Shown one piece after another: positions 14,536 to 16,080 of a DNA stretch of 16,080 nucleotides. The DNA comes from an uncultured Ruminococcus sp. (GTDB taxonomy: Bacteria; Bacillota; Clostridia; Oscillospirales; Acutalibacteraceae), in NCBI GenBank assembly GCA_900554995.1, contig USJJ01000007.1, forward strand, positions 1-16,080, in the 5' to 3' direction. The notes beneath the pieces were generated by a model. It worked only from the letters and a program-made list of their open reading frames with translations, had not been told where the DNA came from and ran no database searches. How positions within the stretch are numbered: position 1 is the first letter of the stretch; every line of letters begins with the position of its first letter. The position numbers were made by a program, and so were the translations under genes.

Positions 14536-15351
14536 TTAAAACAATTTTGAATCCAGCGTTCCTTCTTTAACCTGAACGATGTGTGCATTCTTTCCGGACC
14601 CACGCTGTTTGTAGCAATCGGTTGTTTCGACGGGCTTCATTTCGATATTTTTATTGCCGCCCTTTGCAAGGATCTGCCACTTTACAAAAAACGGGAACAT
14701 CAGCGGAATGATCTTCTTCTTTGAAACGCAGTTCCATATCTCTGCGGCAAAGAATGTGCAGTTGAAATAGAAGTCCCAATAATTCCAGTCTCTGATTCTG
14801 TCGCTTACCTTGACAAGCTGTTTCTTTGTCAGATTCATTCCGAGCCACGATTTATTTTTCAGACCCCACTTATTTGCACAGTAAGCCTCAACATTATAAT
14901 ATAATCCGCCGCCGTCCGACCGACTGAGCAGAAATGTTCCCATCGAAACGCCCTGATACGGCTTAAGCGTGTAACAGCCGACCTGCATTTCTCCGTTGAA
15001 CATACTCTCGATATAAATCCATGCGTGACCGAGACCGACCTGCTGAGTGCATATGTACATTCTCGCAACGACTCTGCCGTCCTCAATCTCGTCAAAATTC
15101 TCAAGCGGCTCCGTTGCCGGCTCGGTAACGGGTTCGGTCGTCGGCTCTTCCGTTGTCGGTTCGGTTGTAGTTTCCCCGGGATCGGTCGTTGTCTCGTCCT
15201 CAACGCCGGCAGTTGTTCCGGTCAGGAACTCTGTGATTCCCGTTATGACGTCATTTATTCCTGAAGTTGAAAATTCGGCAAACGACGGAACGGACAGAAC
15301 GACTACAACGACAAGGATAACAGAAATAATCTCAATAAAATGCTTTTTCAT
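14536..15351 (-). CDS. Secreted protein with Thr/Glu/Pro linker and permuted papain-like (NlpC/P60-superfamily) domain
   Basis: 271 residues. A signal peptide (KK, then a Val/Leu-rich run, cleavage likely after SFA at 22-24) is followed by ~25 residues, then a linker of TTEP/TEP repeats (~54-82). The C-terminal domain has GLGHAWIYIES (His109), GGGLYYNVEAYC, a long polar helix, and YFNCTFFAAEIWN (Cys198). His before Cys is the order of the permuted papain-like fold (YiiX/LRAT-type relatives of NlpC/P60). H109 and C198 are the candidate catalytic pair. It could be a peptidoglycan amidase/peptidase or an acyltransferase; the family is not recognised with certainty. The ATG at 15351 has AGAG about nine bases upstream. 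It has its own promoter and terminator, so it is not part of the operon. Confidence 0.7.
   Translation of the reverse strand: MKKHFIEIISVILVVVVVLSVPSFAEFSTSGINDVITGITEFLTGTTAGVEDETTTDPGETTTEPTTEEPTTEPVTEPATEPLENFDEIEDGRVVARMYICTQQVGLGHAWIYIESMFNGEMQVGCYTLKPYQGVSMGTFLLSRSDGGGLYYNVEAYCANKWGLKNKSWLGMNLTKKQLVKVSDRIRDWNYWDFYFNCTFFAAEIWNCVSKKKIIPLMFPFFVKWQILAKGGNKNIEMKPVETTDCYKQRGSGKNAHIVQVKEGTLDSKLF
15105..15195 (-). repeat. Short imperfect tandem repeats encoding the Thr/Glu/Pro linker
   Basis: Repeated ACCGAA/CCG-type units encode TTEPTTEEPTTEPVTEPATE, the flexible linker of the secreted papain-like protein. Such linkers usually space a domain through the cell wall. Repeat number could vary between strains. 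Confidence 0.65.
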
Positions 15352-15382
15352 TTTATCATCTCTTTCTCATAATTATGTATTT

Positions 15383-15410
15383 ATTATACAGTATAATTCT
15401 TAATTGTCAA
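15383..15410 (-). promoter_or_regulatory. Strong sigma-A promoter of the papain-like protein gene
   Basis: Minus strand: perfect TTGACA (15410-15405), a 16-base spacer, perfect TATAAT (15388-15383). The leader to the ATG at 15351 would be about 25 bases. Confidence 0.8.
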
Positions 15411-15681
15411 TATTATTTATTATTATTTTATAATATTTTTATTTATTTTTTAATATCCTCTTTTCCGCTCAGCGTTGGCAACAATGTAAAAGTCGTAATT
15501 GAAGTGATAATTCCGTCAAAATAAATCATAATTCAGAAAACTGAGTTTTAATAAAGATTATTCAAAAAACAATATATATAAACTTAAAGCTTTGATTTTC
15601 AGAAATAATACAGCAAAACTGAATGAACTAATGGACAGACGAGAAATATTATTGTCTGCCTCATAAAACGGAATACACAAC
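15411..15681. other. AT-rich intergenic spacer, no gene seen
   Basis: Between the promoter of the papain-like gene and the PPDK terminator. I checked both strands and see no open frame with a ribosome site, no convincing RNA gene and no strong repeat. The stretch 15411-15450 is almost pure A/T. Confidence 0.6.
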
Positions 15682-15709
15682 AGCCCCCGAAGTTTACACT
15701 CCGGGGGCT
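15682..15709 (-). terminator. Terminator of the pyruvate phosphate dikinase gene
   Basis: On the minus strand AGCCCCCGGAG pairs with CTTCGGGGGCT (11 bp with one G-U pair) around a six-base loop, about 50 bases beyond the stop at 15762. The T-tract is poor (TGTTGTGTATT), but the stem is very GC-rich. Confidence 0.75.
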
Positions 15710-15761
15710 TTGTATCATTTATGCTTGTCCGTAAACAAGTTTTATAAGACTGTGTTCAAGC

Positions 15762-16080
15762 TTAGTCAGCAAGTGCAGCCTGTGCTGCAGCAAGACGAGC
15801 GATAGGAACACGGAACGGTGAGCAAGATACATAGTCGAGACCGATCTTGTGGCAGAACTCTACGGAAGAAGGATCTCCGCCGTGCTCGCCGCAGATACCG
15901 CAGTGGAGAGTCGGGCGAACTGCCTTACCCATCTTAACTGCCATATCCATAAGCTTACCTACACCAACCTGGTCGAGCTTTGCAAACGGATCGAACTCAT
16001 AAATCTTGTTGTCATAGTAAGAACCGAGGAACTTACCTGCATCATCACGGCTGAAGCCGAATGTCATCTGAGTAAGGTCG
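15762..16080 (-). CDS. ppdK: Pyruvate, phosphate dikinase, C-terminal end (cut by window edge)
   Basis: The frame runs off the right edge (DLTQ precedes the ATG at 16067, so that Met is internal) and ends at TAA 15762. About 106 of ~875 residues are present, all from the C-terminal PEP/pyruvate-binding TIM barrel. [33 protein letters not shown] and [20 protein letters not shown] are family signatures; the Cys in VSCSPFR is the pyruvate-site catalytic residue. The enzyme interconverts ATP, phosphate and pyruvate with AMP, PPi and PEP, and is common in fermentative gut Clostridia. It is unrelated to the polysaccharide locus and marks its right border. Confidence 0.96.
   Translation of the reverse strand, partial: DLTQMTFGFSRDDAGKFLGSYYDNKIYEFDPFAKLDQVGVGKLMDMAVKMGKAVRPTLHCGICGEHGGDPSSVEFCHKIGLDYVSCSPFRVPIARLAAAQAALAD

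Noticed and set aside
15047..15403. Open frame on + strand encoding a Ser/Gly/Val repeat protein
   Set aside because: It is the antisense shadow of the TTEP linker repeats of the minus-strand secreted protein and has no ribosome site.
15616..15665. Possible hairpin CAGAC/GTCTG as a small RNA or second terminator
   Set aside because: Only five pairs with a long AT-rich loop; not convincing next to the GC-rich stem at 15682-15709.
1..16080. CRISPR arrays, tRNA/rRNA genes, transposases, att sites
   Set aside because: I looked for regularly spaced repeats, tRNA-like 3' ends and transposase motifs on both strands and saw none. The two foreign pieces carry no visible mobile-element ends.

Overview
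This window looks like a chromosomal or metagenome-assembled segment from a gut-type Clostridia bacterium (Ruminococcus/Oscillospiraceae-like; inferred from protein style, moderate GC, sigma-A promoters and PPDK, not confirmed by any search). Most of it is one exopolysaccharide/capsule locus on the minus strand. The first ~850 bases look like a different, much more AT-rich Firmicute.

Layout. (1) 1-~860: the C-terminal part of an Lrp/AsnC regulator followed at once by the N-terminal half of a class I aminotransferase, resembling the yugG-yugH (alaR-alaT) pair of Bacillus. (2) ~830-~865: an in-frame junction. Downstream, the same open frame (355-1707) becomes the C-terminal half of a DegT/DnrJ/StrS sugar aminotransferase with different base composition. 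(3) 1742-2752: an NAD-dependent epimerase/dehydratase, ending at a hairpin shared by two converging transcription units. (4) 13357 down to 2828, minus strand: a ~10.5 kb operon behind a good sigma-A promoter. In transcription order it holds the initiating phosphoglycosyl transferase, ATP-grasp ligase, GT4, UDP-HexNAc 6-dehydrogenase, GT2, GT4, Wzy-like polymerase, LicD phosphotransferase, Wzx flippase and a TagD-like cytidylyltransferase. (5) 14445-13582: a secreted GH16 glucanase-like enzyme with its own promoter and terminator. (6) 15351-14536: a secreted protein with a Thr/Glu/Pro linker and a permuted papain-like domain, with its own promoter and terminator. (7) 15352-15761: AT-rich non-coding spacer. 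(8) 15762-end: the C-terminus of pyruvate phosphate dikinase.

How the genes fit together. The phosphoglycosyl transferase loads the first sugar-phosphate on undecaprenyl phosphate, the three glycosyltransferases extend it, and Wzx flips and Wzy polymerises the repeat unit. The dehydrogenase supplies an N-acetylhexosaminuronic acid. The sugar aminotransferase and epimerase may supply an amino sugar. The TagD-like enzyme and LicD suggest a phospho-alcohol substituent, and the ATP-grasp enzyme suggests a carboxylate-amine (amide) linkage. No Wzz/Wzc/Wze-type chain-length or tyrosine kinase genes are seen here.

Two places are abnormal and deserve most attention. One is the class I/DegT aminotransferase chimera at ~850. 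The other is a ~90-base patch that reads like part of RecN inside wzy, followed by the displaced original Wzy C-terminus, which still overlaps the licD start. Either could be real recombination, but a short-read metagenome mis-join is the simplest explanation for the first and a serious possibility for the second.
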